Below are positions 6,173 to 6,615 of a DNA stretch of 6,615 bases, piece after piece (the first letter of the stretch is position 1; every line of letters begins with the position of its first letter). Position numbers and translations under genes: made by a program. Below the pieces are notes generated by a model, which made no database searches, was not told where the DNA came from, and saw nothing but the letters and a program-made list of their open reading frames with translations. Origin of the DNA: an archaeon MnTg01 (lineage in GTDB: Archaea > Thermoproteota > Nitrososphaeria > Nitrososphaerales > Nitrosopumilaceae); assembly GCA_008974855.1 (NCBI GenBank), contig BFAR01000134.1, positions 1 to 6,615 of the forward strand. Reading direction: 5' to 3'.

Positions 6173-6216
6173 TTCTACTAGATAATAATAATATTATAGG
6201 CTGCCAACTAGTAGAA
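6173..6216. repeat. Perfect 9-bp inverted repeat around the likely promoter of the right-end operon
   Basis: TTCTACTAG at 6173-6181 and its exact complement CTAGTAGAA at 6208-6216 are separated by 26 bases. The spacer contains the palindrome ATAATATTAT (6188-6197), where the TATA box of the + strand operon would be. The layout fits a two-half-site operator flanking a TATA box, or less likely a hairpin. The function is inference. Confidence 0.5.
6191..6198 (+). promoter_or_regulatory. TATA-like box of the two-small-protein operon
   Basis: ATATTATA is centred near 6195, about 33 nt before the ATG at 6228. It predicts a start site near 6221 and a very short leader. Because the core is nearly palindromic, it could also bind TBP in the other direction toward the 120-aa gene. 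Confidence 0.4.
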
Positions 6217-6227
6217 TTGAAGAAGAA

Positions 6228-6401
6228 ATGACTAATCATGAACATTGTGGCAATCAATGGAGTTTATGCTGTGATATAGTTGAACGAGTGAAAAAACAAT
6301 TAGATTTTACCAAACAAAAAGTAGATGGTAAGATGGAAGATAAGATAGAACAACATGATTTGTTACACATACTTCAAAAGATTCTAGGAGAAAAGAAATG
6401 A
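6228..6401 (+). CDS. Small Cys/His-containing hypothetical protein (57 aa)
   Basis: The frame runs from the ATG at 6228 to the TGA at 6399-6401, and its stop overlaps the ATG of the next gene as ATGA. That translational-coupling arrangement is the strongest sign it is a real gene. The N-terminus MTNHEHCGNQWSLCCD contains H4, H6, C7, C14 and C15, a possible metal site. Residues 17-57 are charged and probably helical, with hydrophobics spaced as in an amphipathic helix or short coiled coil (LLHILQKILGEKK at the end). There is no membrane segment or signal peptide. I do not recognise the family. It may act with the downstream zinc-ribbon protein. A TATA-like box and an inverted repeat lie just upstream. 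Confidence 0.7.
   Translation: MTNHEHCGNQWSLCCDIVERVKKQLDFTKQKVDGKMEDKIEQHDLLHILQKILGEKK
6385..6390 (+). promoter_or_regulatory. Shine-Dalgarno-like site of the zinc-ribbon gene
   Basis: TAGGAG ends 7 nt before the ATG at 6398, inside the end of the 57-aa gene. It supports re-initiation at the ATGA overlap and the choice of the first ATG over the one three codons later. Confidence 0.5.
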
Positions 6402-6613
6402 CTGGCATGACTGATCCAACTGAAATCAATTCTGTGTATTGGAACGAAGAAAAAAAATCATGGGAACACAAGATGATTCAAGTTGAAGAATATCATGGGT
6501 TTGTAGAATGTCAACAATGTCGTAGACCATTGTCACATAATATCAAAACAGGTGGAGAATTCAAAGTGATTTATGTGGAATGTAGGTGTGGGAGAAAATC
6601 TGAAAATTCTTAA
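6398..6613 (+). CDS. Small zinc-ribbon protein (71 aa), unknown function
   Basis: This complete small protein ends at the TAA at 6611-6613, two bases before the window edge. C38 and C41 (ECQQC) and C62 and C64 (ECRCG) form a CxxC...CxC set separated by a loop with beta-strand character (EFKVIYVEC), typical of a zinc ribbon. The N-terminal 35 residues are acidic and aromatic (NSVYWNEEKKSWEHKM) with no known motif. The gene overlaps the stop of the 57-aa gene by 4 bases and has an SD-like GGAG upstream, so the two are cotranslated from one mRNA. Zinc ribbons of this size may bind nucleic acid or protein; the sequence does not decide which. I do not recognise a named family. The operon may continue beyond the window. 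Confidence 0.8.
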   Translation: MTGMTDPTEINSVYWNEEKKSWEHKMIQVEEYHGFVECQQCRRPLSHNIKTGGEFKVIYVECRCGRKSENS

Positions 6614-6615
6614 TT

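Noticed and set aside
6139..6615. The 13-mer AAAATTCTTAATT occurs at 6139-6151 and again at 6603-6615, suggesting a direct repeat around the right-end operon.
   Set aside because: It is purely AT-rich, the second copy includes a coding end and stop codon, and nothing flanks it like a target-site duplication. Chance is likely at this base composition.

Overview
The window looks like a piece of a low-GC ammonia-oxidising archaeal (Thaumarchaeota/Nitrososphaerota, Nitrosopumilus-like) chromosome. Support comes from an archaeal/eukaryal-type S26e ribosomal protein, an archaeal threonyl-tRNA synthetase with the archaeal N-terminal editing domain, an archaetidylinositol-phosphate-synthase-type CDP-alcohol transferase, stand-alone receiver proteins, and TATA boxes lying 25-27 nt upstream of start codons (the leaderless-mRNA layout). 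This placement rests on protein families I recognise by eye, not on a search.

Layout. At the left edge is the 3' end of the S26e gene on the + strand. It converges, with a 4-base overlap, on a run of seven minus-strand genes. In transcription order (right to left) these are: an unrecognised 120-aa protein, a receiver-only response regulator, threonyl-tRNA synthetase, a second receiver-only response regulator, agmatinase, archaetidylinositol phosphate synthase, and a small soluble class III nucleotide cyclase. At the right edge, diverging from this run, is a two-gene + strand operon: a 57-aa Cys/His-containing protein and a 71-aa zinc-ribbon protein joined by an ATGA stop/start overlap. A possible 55-aa + strand ORF lies between the agmatinase and synthase genes.

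How they work together. Although codirectional, most minus-strand genes seem to have their own TATA box and start codon at the expected transcription start. They therefore look like single-gene leaderless units rather than one operon. The exception is the 120-aa gene, which has an SD-like GAGGT and may share a transcript with the downstream receiver gene. Functionally the window mixes housekeeping (translation, polyamine or arginine-derived metabolism, ether-lipid head groups) with signalling (two receivers without output domains and a cyclase). No mobile element, CRISPR array, tRNA or rRNA was seen. The largest intergenic gap is 281 bases (1556-1836), so no stretch over 300 bases lacks a gene. 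The least explained part is the right end, where a perfect 9-bp inverted repeat brackets the likely promoter of the two-small-protein operon.
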